64,000 nucleotides of DNA from Ceratothoa steindachneri. Taxonomy: Eukaryota > Arthropoda > Malacostraca > Isopoda > Cymothoidae. The position numbers were made by a program, and so were the translations under genes. The notes under the pieces were generated by a model that worked only from the letters and a program-made list of their open reading frames with translations, did no database searches and was not told the origin of the DNA. The stretch is from assembly GCA_963969495.1 (NCBI GenBank), contig OZ018326.1, positions 149,883,806-149,947,805 on the forward strand, written 5' to 3'. Positions 48,016 to 57,932 of this stretch are shown in pieces; position 1 is the stretch's first letter, and every line of letters starts with the position of its first letter.

Positions 48016-48165
48016 TTATCACATTATGAGAACCCTGATTAAAAGAATGCGAGATGGCCATTCTTGTCGCTTTTAGTGCTGTTCTTCGGTTTTACTATCC
48101 CATAAAAAGAGGAAGCAGGGATATTTTGTGTAGCCACCTTGCATTCTTAGCATTAAAGACACAAG
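48011..48165 (-). pseudogene. Arthropod uncharacterized family, copy 2: third exon-like segment
   Basis: The minus frame gives LVSLMLRMQGGYTKYPCFLF, LWDSKTEEQH, stop, KRQEWPSR and then GSHNVI: the family's GYTKYPCFLCLWDSR block and the start of the next. It begins in phase after a TTTTTAATTTCAA that would be an acceptor if the last A were G. It ends at the LTR insertion; the continuation is at 40944. Confidence 0.7.
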
Positions 48166-48382
48166 TTGAAATTAAAAACTATTTTAAAATCGGAAGAAAT
48201 GTAACAACTTTATTGTAAATATAAAATGTTTATACTCGTATATAAGAGATGGCATTATTTGTCTTTTAATGCAAATTATTTGAAAATAAGCTTATTTTAA
48301 ATGATAGGCGTTCTTAGATTAATTTACTATAATGTTCTACTGAAAAATGATAATTTTAATGGCATTTGTTTGTATTTCTTAC
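48166..48382 (-). other. Intron-like gap 2 in family copy 2
   Basis: 217 nt starting GTAAGA on the minus strand and ending in TTTCAA (AG lost). It is absent at the matching place in copy 1 (12.9 kb). Confidence 0.55.
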
Positions 48383-48985
48383 CTTGATATATCCATGAAG
48401 ATTGAAATTCCAAGCATCCAGTAAAGTCTTCATGGTTTTATAATTCTTAATTAATTAAACAAAGTGTGCAACCTGAATAGATGCTAGTTTATTTTCTATA
48501 TGTAAAAGCATAGCCTTTAAACTTAAGTTTGATGAGTCTATAAAATTTCCCCATTAATCTGGTCTATAGGGAAAGCCTACAGCTTCAATTAATTCATTGA
48601 TACTTTTGCAAGTTACCAGCATAGAATTTTCGGGAACTGAAAAAAACTTTTGAAACTCTTCATCTCTGCTGCGGTACCAGTAATACATAGGCTGTTTTTG
48701 GAACTAGTAAATTATTTTCACCAAGTCCTGAACTAAGTATCTGGTCTGACTTTTTAGATAGACCCAAATTTCTTGAAAAATCGTCCAGTTGAGCTTGATA
48801 TATGAGATTGGTAGGTTTAATTCTAAACTTGAAAGCATAAATGATGAATAAGTGTCCATTTTTCCATATTCTTCAACACTCTTCCTAAAAATATAAAAAA
48901 CTGTCTAACTCTCAGCAGTGGGGAACTGGTTGTCCGGAAGAAGGAAGATCAGGATAAATATGTTGCTGTTTTTTCCTGTTCATTC
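48383..48985 (-). pseudogene. Arthropod uncharacterized family, copy 2: second exon-like segment
   Basis: 603 nt, exactly 201 codons in length, bounded by TTTTATTTCAG on one side and AAG|GTAAGA on the other. In two shifted frames it carries IYPDLPSSGQPVPHC, LDDFSRNLGLSKKSDQILSS, ENNLLVPKTAY, then WYRSRDEEFQKFF, SINELIEAVGF, WGNFIDSSNLSLKAMLLHIE and MKTLLDAW. These match the family blocks YPxLPSAxRPVPH, LNDLVRDLxLSK, LLAPGTxxxWYR and FIDSSKRSLKAVLLHNGN in the right order. Stops and a frameshift make it a pseudogene. Confidence 0.72.
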
Positions 48986-49101
48986 CTGAAATAAAATGAC
49001 TAAAGTTTAAGAATAACAGAGTGAAGCATACTCATATCATCTATATATTAAAAGGATAAATTAAGATATTATTGTAATTAAATATACAATAAAAATCTTA
49101 C
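48986..49101 (-). other. Intron-like gap 1 in family copy 2
   Basis: 116 nt on the minus strand from GTAAGATTTTT to TTTTATTTCAG, with good donor and acceptor. It falls between the family blocks DxYFC...G and YPxLPS, which are continuous in copy 1. Confidence 0.65.
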
Positions 49102-49368
49102 CTATTACGTCAGTGAAGCAAAAATAAAAATCTGTCACATGATCTTCGGCTTCTCGCCACTGCAATGTATACCAAAGAGTAGTGAATTGATTTTGCCTTT
49201 TACTTCATATTCTGAGATTTTCAGCACAAATCATGGAAAAGGAGCATGTTTTATATCTTGATCCGCTAATTTCATCGCAAAATATGCGCGAAAACCTACT
49301 TTCACAAATGATATTATTTTAGATCGATGTCCATGCAATGTTACTTGCCCCCACATAAAATAAAACAT
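49102..49368 (-). pseudogene. Arthropod uncharacterized family, copy 2: first exon-like segment
   Basis: From ATG at 49368 the minus strand reads MFYFMWGQVTLHGHRSKIIS, FVKVGFRAYFAMKLADQDIK and HAPFP, then stop. After frame changes it reads WREAEDHVTDFYFCFTDVIG just before the donor. This matches the family's FCYICG...AYFG...LGDQD...WAPH and WREPxxHxxDCYFC. The Cys of CYICG are replaced (FYFMWG), so the zinc-binding pair is lost. Further upstream exons may exist but are not seen. Confidence 0.7.
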
Positions 49369-49371
49369 ATT

Positions 49372-51320
49372 GGGGTTATTTGTTAATTATCTATTAATGT
49401 TTAAAATCTTCTGAAGTCAATAGAAAAACATTTAGAACATTTATAATTTAGGAATAAATTGGCATTAAGGAAAGAATTTAAAAGAAAATCTTTCTAGAAG
49501 AGACAAGTGTGGATTTTTACTAAACTAATTATTGAAATTACTCTTATATACTCGTAAACTAAAGAGATAAAAAGCACAAATGTTATGGAAAAATTGAATT
49601 TTTTTATTCGTCTTTGACATTTAACTTACATATTTTTAACATATTGAGTATATATTTCAATTATATATTTTTATTACGTCTAGGGGTAGCATTTTATCAC
49701 AAACATATGTATAAAAATCACACACAGTATAACATTTTGCATATAAATCACCAATTACAAGACTCAAGATAAAACCAATTGATAGCAACCGTATCAATGG
49801 CAATTAGAAATCTAATTATGATAGACAATGTTAATGAGTTACTTGTTTCGCGCAGAGAGAAGCACTCTTTATATACAAACATATTCATGATGTCACACTA
49901 CATCCTGTAAGTTAAAAAAATTACCAAATATAATGCGATGCAATAAGATGATTCAATACATCATGATTGTTGCATGCTAAAGCAATAACATCAAATTATA
50001 GTCAAAATTTGTAATTATATGCCAAGTGCTAGGACATATTTCTAAGTTAAATGAATATATTTCGGAAAATAGAACAAAATTAAGTAAAAGTTTTATTATT
50101 TTAGAGAAAAGAAGGCCAAAGGCCAACTATTTGACCTGATAAAATAAAATGCCAAATTTAAATTCACCGCATTTAGATAAATAAGAATCATTTGACTTTA
50201 CCTTGACAGTAAAATGTCGCAGACCTGTGTAATGTAAAGCAATCGGCTAACAAACTTAGCTTGGACTAAAGGTCGAATTTTAAACAAGATCGTTTCGCCA
50301 AGGATTATATTTTACTACTTCCATAGTGATTCGTTGAGCGAAGACAAAATTTTGCATTAGCCATCCAAAGTCTAGAAGTCAATTCGGACCTGGTGAAATG
50401 AAGTAAATGGAATTTTAATCTGGCACTTTAATTGTAAGGTACCTAATTTTGTTGTTATGCTTATTATTTTACTTTGATTCTATAAATCTTCCTACGTTCT
50501 TATTTATTCCTCGGCCTGCGCTTGAGTAGATCCTCAGATCTGTTCTCGTATGATTTTCTAAAGATCTGTCGATATAAGGGGAAACTTGAAAGAACGTGTC
50601 TTTTGACTGTACATAAAAATTATATTTATTAAACAGAGGGTTTAGAAGATTCTTTGATAGATGAATTATAACTATTAAATAATCTTTACTTAATCCAGGT
50701 ATAGATCGTAAACTTTTAACGCCCTATTCTTTTATCCTCTTGCAGACATTATCTATATTAGTTTTCTCTCGGTTTTTGCTCTTACACTAAAAGATGAGGT
50801 CCCATTGTTTTGACTTCTCCTCTCATAGAGTCTTGTATTAACCACTGTAATGTTTTACTCTCTTTTGGCCAATCGGGACGATGTCGACAACGCTCAGCTA
50901 GACTTAAGCTTCCGTCATAGAATAAAAGAAAAATCTCTGGGATTCCACAGAGATTATACAAGGTGAAGAATTCAATTCATACTCATGAATACTTAAACTT
51001 TTATCAATACTTTGTTCCGCAGAGTAAAAATTCATCTAATGACCACATAATTGATTTTTAAAAGGTTGCATACTCTAGTAATTTCTTTCATGAAATTTCT
51101 GTCCCAAATGTAATGACTTCAGATCAACTAAATGAGCCAGGGAAATATATGATTACCTCTTGCATTTCTTCTGAAATCATTTATACTTGTAAATCTATTA
51201 TATTGGGACATTAGTGAGAGGTAATCATCTAACTTCGAAGAAAACAATCTCTCTGGATTCAAACATTATTCATTTTAATTAAAAACAAAGATAATACTTG
51301 TAAATAAAACCACTGTGGAA
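49372..51320. other. AT-rich stretch with no recognisable gene
   Basis: No open frame of note on either strand and no element ends recognised. Confidence 0.55.
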
Positions 51321-51337
51321 GAGCGTAGTAGTTTATT

Positions 51338-51390
51338 ATCTCGAGACCAGTTTCTGCATGGAGTTTGTCATGCAACCTTCAGTCGAACAC
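51338..51390 (-). ncRNA. Hammerhead-ribozyme-like motif, Penelope-type remnant
   Basis: The minus strand has all parts of a minimal hammerhead. Stem I is TTCGA (51387-51383) with TCGAG after the cleavage site. The core is CTGAAGGT in place of CUGANGA. Stem II is TGCATG/CATGCA (51374-51369 and 51360-51355) with an 8-base loop. Then come GAAAC (51354-51350), a two-base-pair stem III ACTGGT and GTC as the cleavage triplet. Very short stem III hammerheads are known from Penelope-like elements. The core change (A9 lost, one extra base) probably reduces or abolishes cleavage. No Penelope coding sequence is found next to it, so only the terminal part survives. Confidence 0.55.
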
Positions 51391-52020
51391 TAAGAAAAGA
51401 CTAAGGAACTCCGATTGGAGTTCCTAATCAGTGGCCGTGAATTTAAGTTCATTAAGGATATCTTTTAAGATTAGATCTTTGACGTAGGAGCTGCATTTAA
51501 ATTGCCCATCCGAAAGGTTAAAGTTGGGGATTTCATCTGAACTATCCCTAAATGCCCTTGTCTTTTATGGTAATTGGATCAGCTAAAAACGACGCTTACC
51601 TTGAGAAATAGGTAAAATTATGCACTTGGGAATACAAAAATCTTATTTGTAAGTGCCATCTGGTCAGAACCGTAATAATGTCTGCTAAATATTGACATGT
51701 TCTTTGTCAATCTTTAATTGCCAGATGCTCCAAGATTTTTCATTTCTAAAACTTCTCACCTTTTATCAATTCCATACTCGATTTTACACTGTAAACATGA
51801 TAATTTATTCCTATAATAATCAAACATAAAGTCTTAATATTTATCTCAAGTTCATTTAAATATCTTTCTGGTATATGTATCTACCCATTATTATTATTAA
51901 GTAAATAATATTAAACTAACAATCGAGGTCAATCAGTAGACTCACCAAGGTGCAACAGGAAAGATAAAATTCGTTTATAAGATTTCGATTTTGGTATACA
52001 AATATTTTCTTAGTTTTCTC
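51391..52020. other. AT-rich sequence between the ribozyme motif and the exon candidate
   Basis: It contains a small hairpin with 9-bp arms GGAACTCC/GGAGTTCC type (51404-51428). No gene is recognised. Confidence 0.45.
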
Positions 52021-52048
52021 GTAACTTATTGATAATATAATCGATAAA

Positions 52049-52202
52049 ATGATATTTCAAGAAGAGTCATTCCTATTTGATGAGGGAGGCCCTGATTTCT
52101 GCCACGATAATATGCCTGTGGCAGGAGAGGCACTGGTCACGCATTTGAGCTTAGATGATGGCAAGTGTTCCGCCGACACTTGTGATGACCTACTCTCTAA
52201 AG
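52049..52202 (+). CDS. Candidate host exon, product unknown
   Basis: A short patch with GC near one half inside DNA that is about 70% AT. The plus frame from ATG at 52049 reads MIFQEESFLFDEGGPDFCHD and then NMPVAGEALVTHLSLDDGKC, an acidic, Gly/Asp/Cys-containing sequence unlike the AT-driven frames elsewhere. It meets an AAAG|GTTATT donor-like site at 52202; beyond it the frame turns hydrophobic and AT-rich, as an intron would. A possible acceptor is the CAG-less TTTCAAG at 52055. I do not recognise the protein. It may equally be an old element piece. Confidence 0.3.
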
Positions 52203-52279
52203 GTTATTTTTTGTTCTCTTTTTCTAAATTATTAATGATCACATTTTCTATGTATTTTCTCCTCTATATTACTCATTGA

Positions 52280-54139
52280 CAATGGACATTTGTCTTAGCT
52301 GTGTGTTATATGTATTTCGTCAGTGAACACAAATGACTCCACGAAAAGTAACTAATGAAATAAACTAATTTAATTATTCACAATTTAATTTCAAGACCTA
52401 ATCAAAAGAAAATGAATACTGCCTTTTTATTATTTTAAATCAATTTAGATATCTTAAATTGCACTAATTACCTAGTGTAATTTTAAAATCATACTTGATA
52501 GTTATTAATCGTTTTTATTTCATTTGTGTAATAAAGGAAACTGGCAGAACCAACGAATACTTTTACATCCATTCAAGAAAGGTGCAAATAGGCGAAGAAA
52601 TAAAGTTAATAGATGAAAAAAAATGATGGCTGAAAAGTGTCATACAAGAGAGCACAATATCAAAAGTCAATATACTCACCCCAGCATGAAGGTATTTAAA
52701 AATGCCCTGAAACAAAATGCTCCACTAAAGACCAATTTCAAAATATTCATTTTGAATAAACTTGCAGGAAATTTAATGAGGAAAGTAAATTGAAGAAATA
52801 ACAAAAATGAAAAAAATGAACTATGGCTTTTCATAGTCATAGGCTATAAATTTCTTTATAATCCAATGCCATCACAAGTATATATTGAACCTTCTTCCGA
52901 GAAAAGGAAGGATTGTTTGTACAGAGTTATCATAAAAAAGGGCAACTTTAATTTTAGTGTATCTATGAAGAAAAGGCAATTGTATGCGTGATCTCCCTTT
53001 ACTTAAAACAATAGACTTATTTCGTCTCTTACTTGCATCATTAAAAAAACAAGGAGATTTTAGTATATCATGAATATATCCTGAAATTTCATCTTTAGTG
53101 TTAACTAGAAAAGTTTACTGTCAAAAATAGTTTAGGAAATTTCTTGATTTCCTACAGCAGCAAGAACCGAAGCATTTTGGTAAGTGGCAGCTAAAATCAG
53201 TCACCTATTTGATCAAATTTGCTCTCAAATGCCTGGTAACATAAAAGGTTTTATAACTTAAAGATATTATATTTTTTAATTTATTCAAATTAATAATTAA
53301 TACAATAAATATGTATTTACTACCAATTAGCCAAGTCTGTTAAACGAAAGGGACACATGCGGATAAATAAGTAAAAGACATCTTTTATAACTCACTACTT
53401 AACAAACAACCCCTGTAGCAGATAATTATAAGATATTACATGAAAAGATTGGAGGGAAAATCAACGAAACTCTGGCAATTAATATACCTATGTACATCAG
53501 GTGGCACAAATCAATGTGAAGCCTAATTTGAAGAATTTGGCATAAGAAATCTTTTTACATTATTTGTCTCTTCTATTCATAAGATAGAGGAAGAATACTC
53601 TTAGATATCATCAAGCAAAGGAAAATGTAAAAAACCGATTTATTACACTTGCTTAAACAATATTTTCACCTGCATTATCTGTGTAAGGAAGAAAGTTTTC
53701 TCCCTAATAATTTAAATACATCAAATCTACTGAGTATTAACAGCCAATAACACATAAGCGTAGTAAGCTTAATTGACAATCTGTGAAAGAATTCACAACG
53801 TTATTATAAACATCATTGAAACAATATTTTCCAACTTAAATTAATTTAGCTAGAGCCTTACTAACTCTGCAATACTAAGCTAAATTAATGCTAAGATAAT
53901 AGAACCGAAACTATTTAACTCAGCATGCGGACTCCATTGAGACAATATTTTTCAATAGTAAATTAATAAAACAAAGACAATACAAACTCAGCAAAGATAT
54001 AAAAAAACTTAGAGTATAATTTTCTCGTTTTAGGAGAAAATATTAGTCACCAAATTATGGAAAAAATCAAACAATAGAGCCCACTCTTAATAGGTTATGG
54101 GGAAAAAATGAACTTAAATGATATTTAATTAAAATATGA
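52280..54139. other. AT-rich stretch with no recognisable gene
   Basis: No motif, element end or structured repeat recognised. Confidence 0.55.
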
Positions 54140-54523
54140 GAAGAAACAGGCAATGGCTTCATAACTCCGCCCTACGAGGGGAGCTTGCGCTTCGCTACTA
54201 AGATTAAAATTTAAAATCTAAAAAAAGCAACCATGGTTAAATTTTTATAAATTTTCTGAACGTCGCCAATTATAATAATTTTAAAAAGGAACTCTGAACT
54301 AAATTTCCCCCCTTTCAAAATATCACGTTGCTAAAAAATAGTTATAGAAAAAGATAGGTAAAATCAATTTTCTGAACTTCACCATTTGTAATTCTTTGGG
54401 TTTTAAAAAATTCACAAAATTTCGATTCCTATATTTATTTCTAAACTTTGATAAAAAAACACATAAGTCATAACCAAACTGAGATGAAATTATTATTCAA
54501 ATACTCAAAGAATTCCTCTTCTT
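54140..54523 (-). repeat. Dispersed repeat family R1, copy 2 (inverted)
   Basis: Reverse complement of 31150-31592, slightly shorter. Directly beyond its right end lies a GAT/GAA-rich tract (54536-54580). Confidence 0.7.
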
Positions 54524-54589
54524 AAGGTGGACTAAGTGATGATGATTATAACGATGATGATGATGAAGATGAAGAGTTCATCTTGCCTA

Positions 54590-56160
54590 ATAGTTTTGTA
54601 TTAATTAAATTTCGATGGTAATGAATATTAACACCAAACTATTTTAAGCCAATACTTTACAATTGTTCATCGCAAGAAAACATCTTTGTTGGAAGTGCTC
54701 GGATGAAATTCGATCACCGACAGGAATAACATGACAAATTTGAACGCTAGTCCACATTCAATGGTTTCTCTTTTAGTTTTCGGTACTGCAAAATTAAACA
54801 ATGAAACAAAATAGACTTATACAATCAAGGCCAAAATTAACAACATGTAGAAATAATAAAAGTTTATATTCATCACCATACAACATCAAGATTATTCGTG
54901 TAACATAATTATAGTAAATGATGGTCGTGTTTTAGCAATAAAAAATGACTTGCGTCCCAATCGTCCAATTATTTTAACATTCGATTAACCAAACAAAAGA
55001 AATAACACCATTCCGCATCCGTACATTTCTCCCTTTGGCCTTCATTTATGCTATCTTTATGTTCATTCTCTTCCTTTATTTTGTTACTATTCCCAAGAAT
55101 ATATTTTTGCTGCAATCATTCTTCTGCCTAAAATCAACTTTAAAATTAGGGCAGAAAATGAACCTGAATTAATAGATTCGAAACTAGTTTCTAAGAAATA
55201 TAATTTCGACTTAGGATGGTATTTTCTAAAACACAGAAACTAAATTTATAAACATTTTACTGAGCTGTTGTGAGCAAACTCACCAGTCACATCTGAGACA
55301 AAGCTCAGTTTGTGCCTTTATGTGACTATAAAAGCAACTTAAGAAAAATTCGAATCCCTGTGACCATCTACCTCAGTCAAGTAGCCCCGACCTACCATTC
55401 AAAGGATCGACATTATTCCATCATTTATTGAAAGGTTTGAGTCAATTAGGTACAAAGTAGTCAATATCTAGGAATATCAGTTGAGAGCTTTCATTACTTA
55501 CTAGAGTGAATGACATCTATGACGGAAGAGTATTATTTCTCTAAAGCAAAAAAATAAGTAAAATCAAACTCTCATTTGTCATTTTCGTAAAGGAATGAAT
55601 TTATTTTCTTCCAGAATTTATAAATGATATAAAACCATCGCTAGGAGAAACTAATGAGGAGAATGTAAGTAATTAGGAAATCATGAGCTTGATGACATTT
55701 TAATCAGCGGCTCTCCTCCACGCACCGTGAGGGTTGTGTTAGGAGAGTCAATTATAGCTACACACCGCTTATTCTCTTCCTCCTCACAACCCTCAATAAC
55801 GTACAAAGTTTGTTGACGAACATTCAAAGAAATCAGTTATTTAGATTAAAATATTACTTACAGTAAGCATAAGACAGATCCTAACATATTGACATGATAC
55901 TCTTTTTTTAAGTACTAATTAATACTTTGCTTTGCTTATCAAGCCAGCAAAAAAATCGAGCTTAATTAAAAACAGATTTAGTTTTTTTAGTATTGAGCAA
56001 ATAAACAATTATAATGAGAGTATTTCCATAGTGACAAAGATAATTATCACACGGTGAAATATTCTTCCTTAGCCAAGAAGAAATTCAGGGGCTGGAAACC
56101 AGCATTGTGCAGAGGTTGCAGGAAATTAAATGAATGAGATTTAACAGACTGCATAATATC
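54590..56160. other. AT-rich stretch with one structured patch
   Basis: No gene recognised. A GC-richer patch at 55706-55800 folds into a hairpin: TGAGGGTTGTG (55728-55738) pairs with CACAACCCTCA (55785-55795). The adjacent AGGAGAG can pair either downstream or with CTCTCCT upstream. Confidence 0.5.
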
Positions 56161-56189
56161 ATGTACCCGACGCTCGAATGGGACTTTAA

Positions 56190-56798
56190 AGTTATGTATT
56201 CTATCTCAGTTATGTATGCTCTCTAAATTATGTATGATATATCTGCTATGTATGCTATCTTACTTATGTATGCTATCTTACTTATGTATGCTATCTCACA
56301 TTTGTATGCTATCTCAGTTATGTATACTAATTCAGTTATGTACGCTCTTGCACTTGTGAATTTTCTCTCACACTTGCATGCTATCTCACTTATATATGCT
56401 ATCTCACTTATGTATACCACCTCATTTATATAATCTATCACAGTTATGTATGTAATTTCAATTATTTCCGCTATCTCAGTTATGTATGCATCATTAATTT
56501 ATGGTTCACTTATGTATGCTTTTCCAATGTGTATGTTCTCTCAGTTATATATGCTATGTAAGTTATATATGATATCTCACTATTGTATGCTCTCTCAATT
56601 ATGTATGCTTTCTCCGTCATGTATGCTATCTCAGTTGTGTATGCTATTTCACTTATGATTGATATATCACATATGTATCCTATATCACTTATATATGTTA
56701 TCCAAGTTATGTATGTTATCTGTCATGTATGTATTTCAGTTATGATTGATATTTCGCATATGTATCCTAACTCACTTATATATGCTATCCAAATTATG
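56190..56798 (+). repeat. 18-bp minisatellite, about 34 units
   Basis: The unit is ATGTATGCTATCTCAGTT with many variants. Because 18 is divisible by 3 and the unit has no stop in two opposing frames, it yields open frames on both strands, with hexapeptide repeats MYAISV-like (plus) and TEIAYI-like (minus). These are not genes. The right end is cut by a mariner insertion at 56799. Confidence 0.92.
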
Positions 56799-56800
56799 TA

Positions 56801-57477
56801 CGAGGGGCGGTAAATAAGTTTTGCGAATCGGTAGGGCAAAACAGAGGAAGGGGGATGGCTGTTTGTGGGTGTGTTAGGACAAGTTATGACAAGTCAGCAC
56901 CTGTAGAGGCACGCTTCTCCCTCATCTATTTAAGAAGCAGTAGCTGATCGCAGATCGTCAGTCACAAAGTTTTCAACAATGGAGAAGGTTGAACACCGCG
57001 CAGTGATCCAATTTTTGACCAAGGAAGGCTAGAATGCAAAATAGATCCATGAACGCATGGTTGCAGTGTACACCGACACCGCCCCTTCCTATGCATTCAT
57101 TGCTCACTGTAAGATAACCACCGTCCAGGACGCATGTCAGACGTGACTAACGAGGACAATGTGGCCCGTGTGGAGAGGATGATACTAGAAAATTTACGAG
57201 TGAAGGTCAAAGAAATCAAGCGAGAACTTGAAATATCATATGGAAGTGTTATCAACATCATCCATGAAAATTTGGCCATGACCAAGCTCTCTGCCCGTTG
57301 GGTCCCTAGAAACCTCACGCCCCATGATCCACTTCAACGTCGTTAAAGTCCACAAGGCCAGAGTTGCACAAGCTTCCCTGCGCGAGTGCGGATTTGAGGA
57401 GCTCAACCATCCCCCCTAGAGTCCAGATCTGGCCCCTAGCGACTACTTTTTATTCCGCCAGCTCAAGGCTGCACTCC
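56801..57477 (+). pseudogene. Mariner element, 5' end and decayed transposase
   Basis: It starts after TA (56799-56800) with CGAGGGGCGGTAAATAAGTT, a mariner terminal repeat. The transposase ATG is at 56979: MEKVEHRAVIQFLTKEG, stop, NAK, stop, IHERMVAVYTDTAPSYAF. Then, after a deletion and frame change, the 70-codon frame 57134-57346 gives SDVTNEDNVARVERMILENL, ELEISYGSVINIIHENLAMT and ARWVPRNLTP (paired helix-turn-helix end). A second deletion removes the catalytic core; the frame resumes at VAQASLRECGFEELNHPP, stop, SPDLAPSDYFLFRQLK, which includes the third catalytic Asp block. It breaks off at about 57477, where LINE-B starts. It is not related closely to the mariner tail at 47.6 kb. Confidence 0.9.
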
Positions 57478-57932
57478 CCGTAAGGGGCGCGGCGATTTGC
57501 CATCCTGGCCGCCATGCTGACGGGACTCAGCACCCCGTCGGGCCCCAGCTTAGCCTCTCTTCCTTCCTTCAAAACACTTGTTTCCTCTCTTTTCATACAA
57601 CCTCTCCCACAACTTTCTCTGGTCAGCCTCTAATTTCACAGGGTAGATGCTGACCTTCTTCTCGGCCAACCGTCCTGGATCAGGGCTGAGGGGGAAGAGG
57701 CCAATGTTCCCTAACCCCTGAGCTCCGGTCTGGGGTGTTTTTTTTTAACAACCTGCTTCATCCCCACCCATACCTTCCTCAAATCACTTTTCCTCTCCTC
57801 TTCACATTCTATCTGTTTTACGCCGTGTCTAAGGTGGAGCCGCCATGCCGATGGACTGTCAGGCCACCAGGCGGGAAGGGTGATCCCAAATGGCGGCGCC
57901 TGGCTCTGCCGGGCTTGTAAGCATCTCTCGCA
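57478..57932 (+). mobile_element. LINE-B 5' untranslated region
   Basis: An abrupt change to GC-rich sequence at the mariner break, beginning near CCCGTAAGGGGCGCGGCGAT. No protein is recognised. The start is set by where mariner coding similarity ends (the next base pairs no longer encode transposase), so it is good to about 10 bp. Confidence 0.65.

Noticed and set aside
56223..56813. Hexapeptide-repeat proteins on both strands
   Set aside because: Direct translation of the 18-bp minisatellite.
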